NCBI RefSeq assembly: GCF_958295425.1
Contig: NC_081147.1
Span: forward strand, 1,881,690 to 1,945,689
DNA from: Solea solea
Taxonomy: Eukaryota; Chordata; Actinopteri; Pleuronectiformes; Soleidae
Direction of reading: 5' to 3'
Length of the DNA stretch: 64,000 bases
Under the pieces are notes generated by a model. It saw only the letters and a list, made by a program, of their open reading frames with translations. It did no database searches and was not told the DNA's origin. This document shows positions 1-14,700 of this stretch, in pieces (the first letter of the stretch is position 1; each line of letters opens with the position of its first letter). The translations under genes were made by a program, and so were the position numbers.

Positions 1-45
1 CTCGCAGCCTTGGATCGGGAGGATAAGCCGGAGCACAGTATCGAG
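1..45 (+). CDS. fat2: FAT exon A (3' part): end of EC11
   Basis: The window opens inside this exon. Reading from base 1 it gives [15 protein letters not shown], the LDRE signature late in a cadherin repeat, then a gtgaga donor at 46. It ends in phase 0 and continues into VIVSDNGSP of the next exon, which together form a normal EC strand. The true 5' edge is outside the window. Confidence 0.85.
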
Positions 46-3000
46 GTGAGACCCCTCAGACTGAAGCTGCTGTAGTTAAACACAGCACAAGTTTAAAGTG
101 TCAACAAACCTCAGACAACACAAAACAGAACAGGTTGTGAAACACAAACTGTTCTGGACTCTGCATTTTCATACTCCACTGCTGTTTGGTGAAAACACAC
201 AGGTTCTTACTTATACTGGCAAGAATACTCTTTAATTCCTCTTTAATGTAATGTAAATGAATGGTTTACCTTAAAAAACTTGAATTTTGTGAACACAAAG
301 GTTTTCAAACGCCAAAGTCACAAAATAATAGAGTTTCATTTACTGATGGAGGCAGAAGTGAGTCGACAACTCCCTGTGTGCCCTGGTGTAAAAATCACTG
401 ATTTTCTTCATGGGCTTTGGTGCAGGAGAGGGAGTGGTTTTAAAAACTGCAGTTTCCTCCTGGTGGACGATCCCTAACAGTGACACGGTGTAAAATGCAC
501 CTTCACAATTGTGTGATATAAAAGTTGGCGTAAAAAGGAAACTGAACATTTGTGTGATTCATGTTAACTCAGGTTACTCGTCCTCTGAATCCTCAGGTCA
601 TCGTCTCAGACAACGGATCCCCGGCTTTACGCTCCACCGCCACCGTCATAATCCGAGTTCTGGACGCCAACGACAACCGGCCGAAGTTCACTGACAAGCT
701 CTTCCACGTGAAGCTGCCGCAGCAGCGCCTCCTGGAGGGCGAGTGCGAGGTCTGCAGGATGGTGGCGCGGGACGACGACGAGGGCTCCAACGCGGCGGTG
801 ACGTACGCGCTCCACGACAACAAGGACGAGCGCTTTGAGATCGACGCGGCGACGGGCGTGGTGACGTCGTACGGCGACTTCTGGCCGGGGAACTACAGCA
901 TCCTCACGGTGGGCGTCACAACCTGTCACTCTGATGTTATGCAAACTGATGCCAGGTGTGATAAACACCTCTGTGTGAGCCTCGTGCCTCTCAGCGAGTT
1001 TGTATTTTGACAGGTTTGTGCTTCATTGGTGCGTCTCTGTAGAAGGTGTGGAGACTTTAAAGGCTCGGCCGAGCCCACCAGCTCTGTGAAAGAGGCTAAA
1101 TTACCCGTGCTTAATTCCCTCAAAGACTCACACCTGAGGCCACTGAATGGGCTTGGCCCCTCGCCTTTCACCGCTCATCATCAAAAAACATTTTCTTTCT
1201 CCTCCGCTGACAAACCGAGGAGCCGTGAAGAGTTTCAGTCGCTCCATGTCGAGCATCTTTACAGATAATTAAAGGTTGAAGACGGTGTTATTCTGTGTTG
1301 TGAATAAAAGCAATGGCAACGTGCGTCTGTCAGTACATTCACACGCCGAGAGACACAAGCTGTGGGTGTCCTCTGAAGACCTAAAGACTGGTGTACTTCC
1401 ACGCACAGTGCGGGCGCGGTGGGTGCGTGTGAACTGAAACTCAAACATTTCGACAACAGACAACCCTGACGCACGAGTATACCAGGGACCAGGGTCCGCG
1501 TGAGTAGTATACCAGGGACCAGGGTCCGTGCGAGTAGTATACCAGGGACCAGGGTCCGTGCGAGTAGTATACCAGGGACCAGGGTCCATGCGAGTAGTAT
1601 ACCAGGGACCAGGGTCCACGCAAGTAGTATACCAGGGACCACACGAGTAGTATACCAGGGACCAGGGTCCGTGCGAGTAGTATACCAGGGACCAGGGTCA
1701 GCGCGAGTAGTATACCAGGGACCAGGGTCAGCGCGAGTAGTATACCAGGGTCCACGCGAGTAGTATACCAGGGACCAGGGTCCAGGGTCCGTGCAAGTAG
1801 TATACCAGGGACCAGGGTCCGTGCGAGTAGTATACCAGGGACCAGGGTCAGCGCGAGTAGTATACCAGGGACCAGGGTCCGTGTGAGTAGTATACTAGGG
1901 ACCAGGGTCCGTGTGAGTAGTATACCAGGGACAAGGGTCCGTGTGAGTAGTATACCAGGGATCAGGGTCCGTGTGAGTAGTATACCAGGGACCAGGGTCA
2001 GTGCGAGTAGTATACCAGGGACCAGGGTCAGTGCGAGTAGTATACCAGGGACCAGGGTCCATGTGAGTAGTATACCAGGGTCAGAAAGAGTTGTATACCA
2101 GGGACCAGGGTCCACGCGAGTAGCATACCAGGGACCAGGGTCCGCGCAAGTAGTATACCAAGAACCAGGGTCCGTGTTAGTAATATAACAGGGACCAGGG
2201 TCCGTGCAAGTAGTATACCAAGAACCAGGGTCCGTGTGAGTAATATAACAGGGACCAGGGTCCATGCAAGTAGTATACCACAGGCTTAAGGCCTCGGTCA
2301 TACTTTCTGCAGCTGCTCAAATAATATCAGAAAACACAAATGAGTGCAATTTCCTGGTAAGAAAGTGCGGCTACTAAAATGTGAGTGTGAGATCGAGAAC
2401 CCTAGAACCTGGTGGTCCATGGGACAAAACTGGCTCACCAGCATAAGTATCTGGCCCAATGTTTTGGCCCAGTATTTAATTCCTTACAAAAAAATTGGCC
2501 CTCGACCACATTTTACTTGCAGATCCCTGCTCTAAACTAATTGTCACATTGTGCAGATGTATGAGTTCTGTAAGTAACTCAACCGTCAACTCTCACTCGA
2601 TCCCTGACAGCAAGTAAAACAGCAACCCTTCACCTTAATCCTGGTCTTAAAGATTAACTAACTAAAATTAGATTAACTTAAATTTCCATTTTATTTTCCA
2701 GATTAAAGCCACAGACGCCGGCAGCCCGTCGCGCTCGTCCACCGCTCGGCTCGACATCGAGTGGATCGCCCGGCCGCCCCCGTCGCCGGAGCCGATCACG
2801 TTCGACGAGCCGCACTTCACCTTTGCCGTCATGGAAACGGAGCCCGTCACACACATGGTGGGAATCATCATGATGGAGACGAACCGGCAGCGGTGGTTCG
2901 ACATCGTAGGTACGGAGAAACAAACGCACACACACACGCTCACGTCTCGAGAAACAGGAAACATCAGTAAACGATATCTGACGTACACCACAATGTGCTG

Positions 3001-6000
3001 ATTCGTGAATCAGCCGTTTACAGCAGAGAATACAGAACATCTGCTGCCGTCATTCATCTTTATGAGTTTCCTCCCGGTGAAAATGAAGGGAGACGTGTTA
3101 TTTCCCTGCAAAGTCAGCAAAATACAACAACAACGGATATCAGAGTGTGAGTTTAAGAGGTTTATTTCCTCCACTTTCACTCAGCTGTGTTGTTTTCCGG
3201 GTCAGGTTTTGGTCAATCTGCTGTAGAAAATGGTCTCCGGGTGTTTTTGTGTGGGGACGTGTGGCTGCTCTTAAATTGACTGGGGAAAAATGCTTCCTAA
3301 CTGCGAGATAACACAGCAAACATGTTCTTAATGTATCGTAGACTAGATTGAACAGCTTCTTCTTTCATAATGATGGCTGATAACTGCAGACAAAACCTTT
3401 AAAAATGACGGAGAGAAACAGTGAGAGGAGGGGGAGAGGAAAGAAAGGTCTTAGTGTCAGTGGTTTCAGCAGGGACTTTGTGTGAGAGGATAAATCAGCA
3501 GTGTCCTCCTCTCATCAGCTGCCAGATCTTCACAGGAGAGACCATCACTCCACCTCCCTCCATTCTTTTACCCTCAGTCTTTCTGAGAGTGTCCCCATCA
3601 TCCGTCCTCTGGACCTCGGGATGCAGCGTTTGTTCCGTTCCCTTTTATTTTATCCGTGCAGTTCTCAGGGTTTGTGTCAGGTGGTTTCCCACCAGGCCCG
3701 GGCAGCGAATCCAAGGTTCCTCCTCCTGTTCACTTTGCTGTTGCCAACCTCGATCGGTGCCAGGACCCGACCGAACACAACAGACTCTCCCTCTGCATCC
3801 CCGAGGCGACGCTCACTCGCTTCGTATGTAGCCGCTGCCGCCGGATGTCTGATGACATTCACTGTGTCACGACAGAGTGAAGGAGTGAAAGAGTCCTGAG
3901 AGGAGGCCGTTACCGTCGCGTCCAAAACATATGCTGCTTTTAAACTGATTATAGCATGAAACGGAAGGAAGTGCTTGAAAGAAGTGCTTTGCTCCATATA
4001 AACAAAGAAATCATTAAAACTGAATGATTTTGGTTTGTGGACATCATCATTTCCAGGTTTGAGAATAAAACGATCGACATTTTATGGACCAAACGACAAT
4101 TACTGCCCTGCATACATTTACCTGTCCAACTACTGATGAAAAAAACCCTCTTTATTTGAGTTATCATCATGGTTGAAATACTTAATTACCGCAGGTATGC
4201 TTGTCTAAATGTTGTTGCAGGTCCGGGCAGAATTATGTTTGCGCATTAAATCATAAATAATGAAAAAAAAGTCATTATCCAGCTGCAGCTGCAGGATAAT
4301 TGTCTTAATGCTTCATGTTTTGTGTTCGGCAGCAGCAGCAGCAGCAGCTTTTAGAACGGCCTCAGCGTTCAATCAATCACAGCTCAAGTGTTTGTGATGC
4401 GGTGTCGTGTTGTTCTGTAATTGAGCGTCAGTTTTTTTCTCTCCTCTCTGTGTGGTCTGCGAGCATAACTCAGTAATTACCGCCGTGATAGCCTGTCAGC
4501 CATCACACACCGACCACACCGTCCTCCTCCTCCTCCTCATTCGTCTGCTTCAGTTCATCACTATGGCAACGCGATGATGACTCAGACGGCCAGTGTTTCC
4601 CCCTCCATGTAATCACCGCCGCTGCATTTCACACCGCGATTAAAGTGAAACTTAACCACCTTGTTTTTCCAGGTGTCTAGTTAATGTCGTCTTAGTGTAA
4701 ACTCTACTGCCCTCTCTGGTCAAACACCAGCTACTGCGTTAAAATGTTGCCACTGGCTTCCTCAGTCCACTCTTGTCCAATCACCATGAGGCCCGTTGTC
4801 CCAGACTCCTCCCCCTTTCATTAACACTGGAAGTGGGGCCTCTTCAGGAACCTTCAGTGATCTTGGAAAATTCAGAGTTCCGACTAGAAATGGAACCCAG
4901 CATTAGCTCTCAGCTCATTTCTTGGCATTTTCTTTAACATCGGGCTTTGGGCGGAGTTTCCAAACTCTCAAAACTCACACTGAAAATGCAGAACAAGACA
5001 TTTTTATCCAAAGTGAATTACATTACGTCTGGTACAGCTGTCTGGAGAAACTTAGGGGTTAAGTGCAGAGGTCTCAAACTCCAGTTATTTCTGTATGTTT
5101 TTATTTTTACGTCATGTTCTTATTGCGAACTATTTATCGTTCCATATCAAAACAAACACTTTCATTTGGAAAGTCTGTGAAATATCGTCAGAAATGCAAG
5201 TTAATTATTGCCCTCCTCAACTGAAAAGTTGCTTTTTTTCCCAAAAAACTAGATGCTCAGTGGTCCATAGGTGTGTAGAGAATTAAGGATCGAACCCATG
5301 ACTTTGTGATTGATAGACACCCCGCTGTACCACTGAACCACCACCACTTTTCCCCCTAACATTAAACCAAATGAGGCAGGTGGTTTTCGTTCTTTGTCGC
5401 CCGTCGGGGCAGCGAGTTCCTACCTCACACAAATGTCACCTCAGCTCTTTCTCTGCATGAATAATTGTCGGACAACAAACCCCCCACCACCACCCCCCCC
5501 ACTCCTCTCTCTGTGTTTGTGCCTTTTATTCGATGGCGAGACGGAATAAAGGCACAGCATTCCTGCCCTGAAGAGGCCGTGGAAATGGAGCCTGTGACCC
5601 TCATCATGGCCCTGACAGGTGGGGGCTGTCGTCTCCCATACTGATATGATCAGGTATTTGTCACTCTGCTTAACTTTCCCTGCTCTGGCAGCAGAGACCA
5701 GATGTCTGTGGAGGCTGTCGAGGACTCACAGGGACGAATAAGGACGTTCCTTTGCTGCCATGGTAACAAAAACACCAAGACAAAACATCTGGAAACAGAA
5801 AATCAGAATATTTGTGGACGGACGGCTTCACTGCACCATAATCCCTGATCTGTGGGCCGAAGACCCAAGCTGGGTGAGATGTGGTGGAGATGAAGGTCTG
5901 AAGTTCGAGGTTCAAGGTTGGAGGCCACGACTCTCTGCTGGAGGACGAGGTTTGTCCTGCTGCAGTGGAGGGTTGAGCGTCCGCTCTGGGAGAATGAGTT

Positions 6001-8685
6001 CAGGTCCAGGGTCTGGATCAGCAGGAGTTCCTGAGAGAAAACTTCACATCCCACTTCAAACTGTAAGAAGTTTACATTCAATTGAAAGTCCAATAAGAGA
6101 AGGACAATATTATGGCACCAGTGTTCACTTGCAAGCAAACTGAGACCCACTTCTTTAGGTGGACCAAAGTTTCGCTCGTTTGGTCCACCCCAGAGTTCGG
6201 ATGAGCTTTCACACCTGCCCAAACGAAGCAGACTCTCCAAGGAAAGGAACTCTGGTCTGTTTAAAGTGAACCAAACAAAGTCTGGTGTGAAAGCGCCCTC
6301 AGACTCGAGTCCTCATCCCTGACAGATGCAACCAATTTTCTACCCGTTTGACCAAAGTCCTTCTAGGAGATTCTTTCCACTTCTGGGTAAAGCCTCCAAT
6401 GAAGCACACTCCTAACCACAAGATATCACCAGTGAGGGCAGCTGCCGTCGCTCTGTGTCCTCCTCAACTTTGTTGATGTTTCCACTTCTACTGGTGACCA
6501 AATTGTGACTCTCTAACCTCGGACATTTGCTCTGACTGGACTTATCTTGGTGCATCACCAAAGAGAGAGACATGACCTGACAACCAGTGGTCACCTAGAC
6601 AATACATTTCAATCAAATATAGGGAAACATGATAATCTTCTGCTGTGGATCCACAAGGTTTGACCTCACCAAACCTGAGACATGAGTCCTTCAGTCAAAC
6701 AGATTGATGTAGTCCTGTCCATTCACTTGTTCCATGTCCAATCCGTCAAAACTGTCACAAACCTCAACCACAGCATAGATAGATGGATGTATTTCCTGTT
6801 TGGCTGTCATGAAGCAGATGATTGGCCTCTTCTGGCTTCTGGACACACCCACTGTCCCAGGATTGGTGTGAACGTTCAGTCGTGACCTTCAAGAAACCTT
6901 TGCAGGTCAAAACTAAATCCATTTATTAACATTTATTTCTAGGGTTCAAGTTCATGTCAAGCCCTGAAAACCTCATAAACAGTACGGTTTGGATTTGTTC
7001 CAAAAAAATGCGACCCCACACCCCAGGGTGATGATTGATTCATCAGACTCTTTCTCTGAAACCCTCGAGGTGAAGCAACATGAATTACGGAGAGCAAAAA
7101 GATACCTCCTCTCTTTCTCCTCACAGGAGGAGGGAGACGTTATTCAGAAGTATGTGAATCGAGTCAAACGGTGTCACAACCTCCGAGCAGCGGCACAAAT
7201 ATAAAACCAAATGCTGAGGAAATGATTTTCTCAGCTGGAACTTTGACCTGATTCTCCGCGCTGGTCCGTCCGTCAGCGCCCTGAAGGCAGGCGGACGCAG
7301 GGCGGGTTGAGGAATGACTTTTTATTACTATGCCTGCGAGCCTTTGGTGAAAGTAGCTGCGGCAGACGAGGACTCTGTTCAGTGGTATTTTAGGTTGGCG
7401 TCCACGACTGGAGGCCTCTGCTTCCACGAAGATCTTACCAAGTTACATGAAGACAACTTGTTTACTTTAGTTTGAAGTTACTTCATTATTTGAGGTGTTT
7501 TAGGAATACACTGATAACGTCGTTGAACACTTGTTCATGTGATGAGCAATGGTTCCCAAAGACTGGGTCTGGACCCACAGGTGGGTCATAGGAGATGAGT
7601 CTTGGGTCCCTAAACAAATGTGCAGAATTTTCCTGCAACCTTAAATATTTATCTGTATACGTTTTAAAAAATAATGTATAAAATGAGGTAGTGTTTCCCA
7701 AACCTTGAAATGACGATGCTTGTTTTGTTCACATACCAAGATGATTCAGTTTTAAGGACTTCTTTTTTACACGGAGCAAAGAAACCAGAAAATATTCACA
7801 TTTAGGAAGCTGAAAATCAAGAAAACATATCATTATTTTAAAAAAACATATCTATATATTTATGTAGAGCGTTATATGGTGGAGTGAAAGAGACAAAGCG
7901 AGATTGTTTGTCCACTTACATGTTGATAAGAGTTTAATTAAATACTTCACTTTAAAGTGCATTTACAACAGATAAACGTGCAATAAATTTGCAATTAAAT
8001 GCAAATTGTGGACAACAGCGTCATAAATAACAGTTAAATGTTCAGCTGATTGACAGCCACATAAGAATAATTTATATTTAAGTATCGCATTATACAAACC
8101 AGTGTGTGTGTTTGTGTGTGTGTGTGTGTGTGTCTTCATAAACACCATCTGGCCGAGCAGTTATGAGGTTTTACCTTTCTTACGTATTTACATGAAACCT
8201 GCTGAGAGAGAGAGAGAGGGACGAGAGGGAAGAAAAGAACAATTCTGACTAAAACAGAAGGAAAGAAAGAAAGGAAGCAGAATAAAGTGGAAAAAGGAGA
8301 AGAAAATAACAACCAGATTGAAGCGAATCTGTGCTGCTGTAGTAAGTTATATCTTGAAGGCAGAATGAGATTTTATTATTTAAGTCAATAAAGTTCAGTC
8401 GGTTTTTATGAAGAAATTAATTTTTTTCATAGGAAAATAATTGTCTTGCAGTTTTAGACTTTTATATTTTTGCCAATTTTCAGCCCTTTTCTTTTAGTCG
8501 ACCTGAAATGATAACAATAATAATAGTAATCATCATTCATCATCATTGTTTTCATAAAGCAACTTCAAAAACAAGTTTGCAAGTGAAGAAATTAGCATTT
8601 ATTTCATTTCACATTTTACAGACAATGAAAAAATTTAAAAGTAATACAAATAATAAATGTTTTAATAGTAAACTGTTATTTACTC

Positions 8686-8723
<38 letters not shown>

Positions 8724-11700
8724 CATATATATTATTATTATTATTAGTAGTAACAGGTATCAACTCACCCAAATATAGTCTATAGATTTGTCTATACATT
8801 AAATTACCTAGCAGCTAGCAGAAGAGAACGACGTGCAGTAAACCACTGATCCACTGATCCACCTGCTGTTTGAGACTTAATTAGTCCAGGTGGTTTCACA
8901 GCCTCATATTTGACTGTGGAAAAAACACCAGGGGGCGCTGTTTTACAACTGTGTTCACCTCACAGCACTTTAAGGTTTACATTAAAGGTCCAGGTGAATT
9001 TTAGGAGGATTTATCCAATAAGAATAAAAAAATCTACTTATTTTGTGACGTCCGCCATCTTGTGCCGCCATGTTTCCATATTTATCTGAAATGTATAGAT
9101 CTATTCTCAGTGGACAGCATATTTTTAGATCGGTTTTATGTATATATTTTTTTATTTCAATTCTGTATGTTTAAGTAATTGTAACCTTGTCCTCACAGGA
9201 CAAGCAGGTTAAATTAATAAAAAATAAATCAATAAAATGTTTCTATAGAAGCCAGAATGGATAAACTTGTAATCATGTGTGTTTTTAGTTTTGAATTTCA
9301 AGCTTTCTGGTCAGTGAGGGCCACTGTAGTTCCCTGATGTCTCACCACTAGATGGCACTAATTCTTTCACACTGTACCTTTTAAAGTCTTTAAATCAGCC
9401 TGAAAAACCGTTTTGTCAAAATTGGAACATATAAATAATTTAAAGTGTGTCGTCGGCATAACATGAAACATCCATGTCCTTTTCTTCCTGCGAGGGAGTT
9501 TGTTTTTGGATATTTTGGCTCATCAAATCACGTATAGCGCCACCCACACATACTACACTGAATGACTTTTAGAATCAGTCACAATTCAGACCTGCAGAGT
9601 CTGACGTACGATCTGAGAAATCACACTTGACGTCTGGACATGTCGTCGTCAATGACACTTCAGACTGTTCTTGATTTGTATTTTTGTATTTACTCGCGTG
9701 TCTCTTTCTCAGGAGGGGACGACGACAAAGACTTTGACATTCAGAGAAATAGCGGAACCATCTCCATCGCCCGGCGCCTCGACGCAGCTCGCCACTCCAA
9801 CTACAACCTGACGGTGCGAGTCACTGACGGCCACCACTCGGCCACCGCGCAGGTGAGTGTGTGCTCTCTGACTCTGGGAAATAAAGTCCTTTGTTTTTCA
9901 ACTGCACATTCAAACAAATATATACATAATATAATTTATGTATTATGACAATAATAATAATAATATTAGGTGACTTTTATATATTAATGTTATACATATA
10001 TTTAACTTTTGAACATGTTTATTGTGTCTAAATTCACTGCTCCACAACTGGAATCTGAATTTAAAGCAATATAATGTAATGTAATCTAATCTGGTTAAAA
10101 AGTTTGATATATTATAAAAAACAATAATAATACTTAAAAAAATCAGGACATCCAACAATGACCAGTAGAGGTCACCTTTTTTAAAGAAGTGCGAATATAG
10201 AGAATAGATATTATAGATACTATATAAACTGCAATGTTGTTTCCAGATAAACGAATATCAGCATTAATGTTCAATGTTTGTTACATTTGTTAGATTTATT
10301 TGTTATTACTATTATTAATATTAGTTGCATGTTTTCAGTGATCAACAGTGCAGAAATGATGCTGATTTTTTTGTATTTTATGTTAAAAAAAAGGTTTATT
10401 TTCATAATTCAACATCAATATTGTAATAATAAAACGTTGTCTTCGTTTTAAAGCAGCGTTTCAAACTATCGTGAGCCAAAATCACAATATCGCAAATTTT
10501 ATGGCCATATCTGTAACACCTGCTATCATTTTGAATCGATAAATTAATTAAAACTTAATTTTATGCCTGTTGTTTAAAACATAAACACATTTGTTAGGGA
10601 ACCCAAACAAAAATCTCGTCTTCGGGAACCACTGTTTTAAAAGATCAACAAAAAACAATGATTTACAACATGTAAATGTAACAAATAATATTGAATTTTC
10701 CTCAGATATTTTAGCTGAAAGAAGACAAAGTGAACCTGTGATGAGGGAGTAACATCCAAAAATGTTTATGTCTTTGTTTGTTTTTGAATTTAGTTTTAAA
10801 TTAAAAGAATCTGTCATGCATATTTAATGTGACTCACACTGAGCGTGTGTTGTTATTATCTTCAGGCCTACGTCCGTGTGCTGGACATGAACGAACACCG
10901 GCCCGTCTTCCTGAAGTCACTGTACGAGGTGAGAGTCTTTACTTTTGAATTTGAATAGAGTGCAGCTCACAGGTGAGTTATTGCCCACAGGGCTGTTATT
11001 GACAGGTAACGACATGTACAGGTGTGTGAAGCAGGTGTGAAACGTCCTCAGGAACGTCACTTCTACAGCACAGATCTTTCTCAAGAATTTCAACAACAAA
11101 AGCCACAAAAACTACTTTTTATCAAAGGTTTTTGTCTTCATTCAAATCAGAAAAATAACACAAACAGTAAATTTGATTAATAATCCTGAGAGCATGAGAG
11201 CAACATCATGTTTGGATTAATGAGCTTCTTTTCAGTTTGAATTATTTTATTTTGTTCACTTTTTGAGAGATGAGACTTCTCTGTGTTTGGAAACTATTGT
11301 TTATTCTTATTTTGGAGGAATTTGAGCAATGTAAACAGGAAGTGTAATTATGACGATAAACATCACAGATTCAAAAATAAAATTTAAAAAGAGTGTTCAC
11401 GTCAAGAACAAGCTAACTGCTAAACTAAGTTTTCTTTAAGTATCCTGAATCATTTTACTACTATTATATATTGTATGACATAGGCTATAGTAAACTGTGT
11501 TATACAATACTATAATATGCTATGCTATGCTATTTCACACTACAGCATGCTTTGCTAACCTACACTATGTTATGCTAAAATACACCATTCTAGCCAGTAG
11601 TAAACTATAGCATAGCTGTGCAATGCTAGGCTGTAGCCTACTATACTGTCCTACACTATACTATGTTATGCTACGGCCGACTTTACTTTGCTATACTATA

Positions 11701-14700
11701 CAATACTATGCTTACACTACAGCATGCTTTGCTAAACTACACTTTGCTAAAATACACCATTCTATCCAATAGTAACCTATACTATACTATACTATGCTAT
11801 GCTATATACCATACATTGCTATGCTATTTTACACTACTGTATTCTGCACTACAATAAGCTGTACTATACTATCAAATGCTATGCTATGCTATATAGCCTA
11901 CTATATTGTGTTACACTACACTATTCTATACTATAGTAAAGTATGCTATGCTATCCCATGCTACAATGCTGTGTTATAGCTAACTACTTACGCAATGCAA
12001 TATTATGCTGAGTTTTTTATTTGACACTATGCTTTGCTAAAATACTAAATTACCATAATACCCTGCTATGCTATGCTATGCTACACTGTGCTATAGTATT
12101 AGGATATTATAGTGTAAATAATTGTGTAGTGCAGTAAAGGATGGTACTGTACAGTATAAGACTGTAAATAGATGTAAAATACAGTACTTTATAATATAGT
12201 CATGTGCTACAATCATTATATAATGATATCAGTGTTACAGGGTCGTATTAATGAATCTGGTTCATGTGACTTCACTGGTTTCTGTTGTGTTGTGTTTTAA
12301 TGTATTAACACTTTACATTTAAATGTATTCAGCCATTGAGACAGAGATTAAAAACCCTTATTATCTTATCTTTGTCCCACAGAGCTCGACTTAATCACAG
12401 TAATCAATGCTGCGTTTGTCCTCAAAAAGAAGTTTTCTGCTTTTATTGCGACCACAGTTATCAGTGAAAACTGTCTTCAAACATTGTCCAATAATTGAGT
12501 TTCTTCTCCATTTCTCAAACCCTGCCGTTACCCATATCCGCTTTTATGTTGTTATTATTAAAACTAAAATAAATCCTGTGTGTTTTTAAGGTGAGGGTCC
12601 CAGAGGACACTTCCCCGTGGAAGGACATCCTGCAGATCAGCGCTCAGGACGCAGACGCCAACAGTAAGCTGGTTTACTCCGTCCACAGCAGCCTCCACCC
12701 GGACAGCACCAAGTTCTTCCACCTGGACCCAAAGAGCGGCGTCCTGGTGATGACGGAGGAGCTCGACTACGAGACCATCTCCGTCCACACGCTCATTGTC
12801 ATGGTAACGACACAGCTGCCTCGTTAGGATTCAGTCTTTTCATGGGCAACGTCCAAAAATGCACAAGTCAAAAGTGGATTTTTGTCGTTTCTGTTGTTAA
12901 ATCTGCCACGTCCTCTATGTCAACAGCAGATTCAGGAGTTCGTCTGGATGATTGAGTTCATTTCAGAGATCTTTGTATTAAAAAATATGTAAATCTTAAC
13001 ATGTATCAGCATCATTTTTTTTACAGTGCTCACTGCACTGCAAAAAAAGTTAGACATTTTTACTTGCAAAATTAGCAAATTTTTGGGCAAAAACTAACAT
13101 TTACCAGAAACGAGGATTATTTAATGTTCTTGAAAATCAATTTTTGCAGTGTAACTGTAATATCTTATGAAGACAAAGTTGTAGATTATTTTTTTAGTCC
13201 AGAATTTGCTTGCCAGGATTATTTTTTTTCTCTTTTGGCAAAAAGAAAAACAATTCTCTTAAAAAAAAATTTGAAATTTAGTTTGTTTTCTGTTGCATGT
13301 CACTTCATGTACATCACAAATTATGTTTTTGTGCATGCAAAAGTCACTGCAGGTAAACATCCCCTGTTTTTTATTTTTTTATTTTTTTATTTTTACATTT
13401 TTTAAAACGGTAATTCTTACTAAACCAACCCTGTCAGGATTTTACCTCCACAAACTCAGTTGTTTTTCCCGCTCCTCCTTCCTCAGGTTCGTGACCAGGA
13501 AATCCCAGTGAAGAGGAACTTTGTGAAGGTGGTCATTCACGTGGAAGACTGCAACGACCACTCGCCGGCGTTCCTCAGCCCGCGATACGAGGCCACCATC
13601 TCTAATCTGGCTCCCACAGGCTCGGAGGTCATCAGGGTCAAGGCGCTGGACAAGGACATGGGCAGCAACGCCGACATCAGCTACTCCCTGCACTCCGGTA
13701 TACGCTCTGCACACTCTTATGACCTCACTGTGTTTTTCACACGGAGCAGAAAACACCTCTGAAAACCAGCAGGAGTGTTGGATTTATCCAAGGGAATGTT
13801 ACCACACACACACACCACACACCTCAACTCCAACCTGTGATTATTTGTTGATCAAACCTTGACATGATGATGTTCCCAAATGTCTTATTTTATCCATAAA
13901 CCAAAATATATATGTTTTAATTTATTTTAATTTTTATTTTCATGGAGCAAAGAAACATTGAATATATTCAAATTTGAGAAGGGAGAGCGTGTCTTAATTA
14001 TAAAAAAAAACACTCAACCGATGAAATATTTGATCAAAATAGTTGACAATTCATTTAGTTATCAATTAATCAGTTCCTAGATCAGTGTATAAATGTCTAA
14101 AATACTCAAAATTAATCTCAGAGCAGTAAAATTCACAGATGGTGTAAACGTTGATGAAGTCTGTGACCTGATAATCTTTTATTTCTTGCTTTTATGGAAT
14201 AAGTCGATGTTAATCTCATTTTGCAAACATGTAGCTGTGTAAGTAAACAAGTAAAACGTTATTTAATTCATTATAACATGAATAAATGATCATTTTCCAT
14301 ATTTAAAAACCTGAAATCCTTCTTTTTGTGTGAGAAATGATGAATAACTCACTGACCGTGGCTAAATCTGTGCGAGTTGTGGCTAATGATTGGATAAAAA
14401 AAGTACACTGGAAAAAATTTTATTAAGGCCTGAGACTAAGAATTCCATGTCAATGAGGGAAACACTCGAGAACAGGGGCTTTAACTACATGCTATATCTT
14501 TAAAGAATTTCTCTTATTTTTGTTCATCAAAATAGCAAAAAGTCAAATCCAATCCAACTTTAATTGTAAAGCACCGTAAAACGACCACAGTGGAACAGAG
14601 TGCTGTAAAGAATAATAATAAATAAAAGATATAAAAGCTCACACGAGGAAATAAAATACAGCTAAACACTTCAAACATGGGTAAAAGTAACAGCCACACA

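Larger units (their letters stand above)
2910..9712 (+). other. Intron C-D, 6803 bp
   Basis: Long intron with no coding sequence found. Contents listed separately: a tRNA-like SINE (5240-5346), hAT-end-like fragments, a MITE-like palindrome (about 6140-6300), TG and AT microsatellites and CTCF-like motifs. 4320-4640 is non-repetitive with runs such as cagtaattaccgcc and may be regulatory. A short block near 3310-3350 (catgttcttaatgtatcgtagact) resembles the foldback family near 57.4 kb. Confidence 0.8.

Noticed and set aside
1441..2301. 286-codon minus-strand open frame and other long frames at 1259-2301
   Set aside because: They lie within the 30-bp minisatellite; openness in several frames follows from the unit length. 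No start context, domain or splice support.
3421..3899. Overlapping plus-strand frames of 130-136 codons
   Set aside because: No recognisable domain, no splice sites linking to the FAT frame, and composition like the surrounding intron.
5240..5346. A functional tRNA on the minus strand
   Set aside because: A and B boxes are present but no cloverleaf stems form; fits a SINE head.
5760..6240. Opposed frames of 127 and 145 codons
   Set aside because: No domain or homology recognised; part lies in a palindromic MITE-like sequence.
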